A stretch of DNA of 14,796 bases, taken from NCBI GenBank assembly GCA_964554265.1, contig CAZKOB010000091.1, forward strand, positions 1 through 14,796. Direction: 5' to 3'. The notes below the pieces were generated by a model. It had not been told where the DNA came from and ran no database searches. It was given only the letters and a program-made list of their open reading frames with translations. The position numbers and the translations under genes were made by a program. The stretch is from RGIG8745 sp964554265 (lineage in GTDB: Bacteria; Bacteroidota; Bacteroidia; Bacteroidales; Bacteroidaceae). Below are positions 14,677 through 14,796 of the stretch, in pieces; the stretch's first letter is position 1; the number at the start of each line of letters is the position of its first letter.

Positions 14677-14716
14677 CTCCTCCAAGAAGACCTCCATCAT
14701 GTGGAAGGAGAAGGAG
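14677..14716 (-). promoter_or_regulatory. aroA leader hairpin covering the Shine-Dalgarno
   Basis: In the minus-strand mRNA, CTCCTTC (14716-14710) pairs with the Shine-Dalgarno GGAGGAG (14683-14677), including one G-U. CTTCCA (14707-14702) pairs with TGGAGG (14696-14691), also with a G-U, around a 5-nt loop. The two stems are separated by a 2 x 7 internal loop. The fold would hide the ribosome site of aroA. Confidence 0.35.
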
Positions 14717-14750
14717 GATTATATATGAAAAAACGGTATAGAAAAATGCA

Positions 14751-14784
14751 AGCCCCCTCCCACCCGTCTGGGTGTGAGGGGGCT
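14751..14784 (-). terminator. GC-rich terminator of the gene beyond the window
   Basis: AGCCCCCTC (14751-14759) pairs with GAGGGGGCT (14776-14784), and CACCC with GGGTG inside, with one mismatch and a GTCT loop. On the minus strand it is followed by TTGCATTTTTC. It lies 79 nt upstream of aroA, so it either ends the previous transcript or attenuates aroA. Confidence 0.6.
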
Positions 14785-14796
14785 GATTCCGGGCGG

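Noticed and set aside
14614..14700. 28-codon upstream frame overlapping the aroA start
   Set aside because: It has no ribosome site of its own, no run of aromatic or regulatory codons, and is short enough to be chance.

Overview
The window looks like the chromosome of a gut or oral Bacteroidales bacterium (Bacteroides/Phocaeicola type; species not resolved). The evidence is: a PorX-type response regulator next to a SprE/PorW-type TPR lipoprotein; a short MenE; a menB-menC-menE block; several TAnnTTTG boxes, the -7 element of Bacteroides promoters; almost no Shine-Dalgarno sequences; and an integrase of the CTnDOT type. No rRNA, tRNA, CRISPR array or intact transposase was found.

Layout. (1) 1-560 has no convincing gene, but its minus strand reads as one compact unit: promoter, a chain of hairpins, then a hairpin plus T-run. 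I read it as a candidate non-coding RNA of about 330 nt. (2) 570-1103 encodes an unrecognised 177-residue protein with its own -7 box and terminator. (3) 1332-2432 (minus) is a GC-rich tyrosine recombinase resembling IntDOT. Its C-terminal end, with the LGH motif and catalytic tyrosine, is replaced by unrelated AT-rich DNA, so it is a dead remnant. (4) 2433-3105 holds direct repeats, a loxP-like imperfect palindrome built on a GTAnnTTTG core, a perfect 12-bp inverted repeat and further hairpins, leading into menB. (5) 3106-6193 (plus) is menB-menC-menE, three consecutive late steps of menaquinone side-ring synthesis, with 9-13 nt gaps. The early genes menF and menD, often found directly upstream in this order, are not there; the integrase remnant is.

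(6) 6194-7789 is a 1.6-kb non-coding, repeat-dense segment. A pair of ~110-bp imperfect inverted repeats bounds 6459-7693. Inside are a third partial copy of the same repeat and 15-bp direct repeats on a 22-bp register. (7) 8221-7790, 9798-8239 and 12704-9819 (all minus) are tsaE, porX and a sprE/porW homologue, 17-20 nt apart, and are probably one transcription unit running sprE-porX-tsaE. (8) 13383-12943 and 14672-13389 (minus) are a small membrane-anchored protein and aroA, 5 nt apart. aroA has an unusually strong Shine-Dalgarno that can fold into a leader hairpin. A GC-rich hairpin at 14751-14784 probably ends the transcript of the gene beyond the window.

The conserved genes do housekeeping work: menaquinone, chorismate, tRNA t6A modification and type IX secretion control. 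The non-core material is the integrase remnant with its possible attachment-site architecture, the candidate ncRNA, and the repeat-bounded segment between the converging men and sprE-porX-tsaE units. Nothing here is a proven new system. The strongest candidates for something undescribed are the minus-strand RNA at 70-405 and the inverted-repeat element at 6459-7693.
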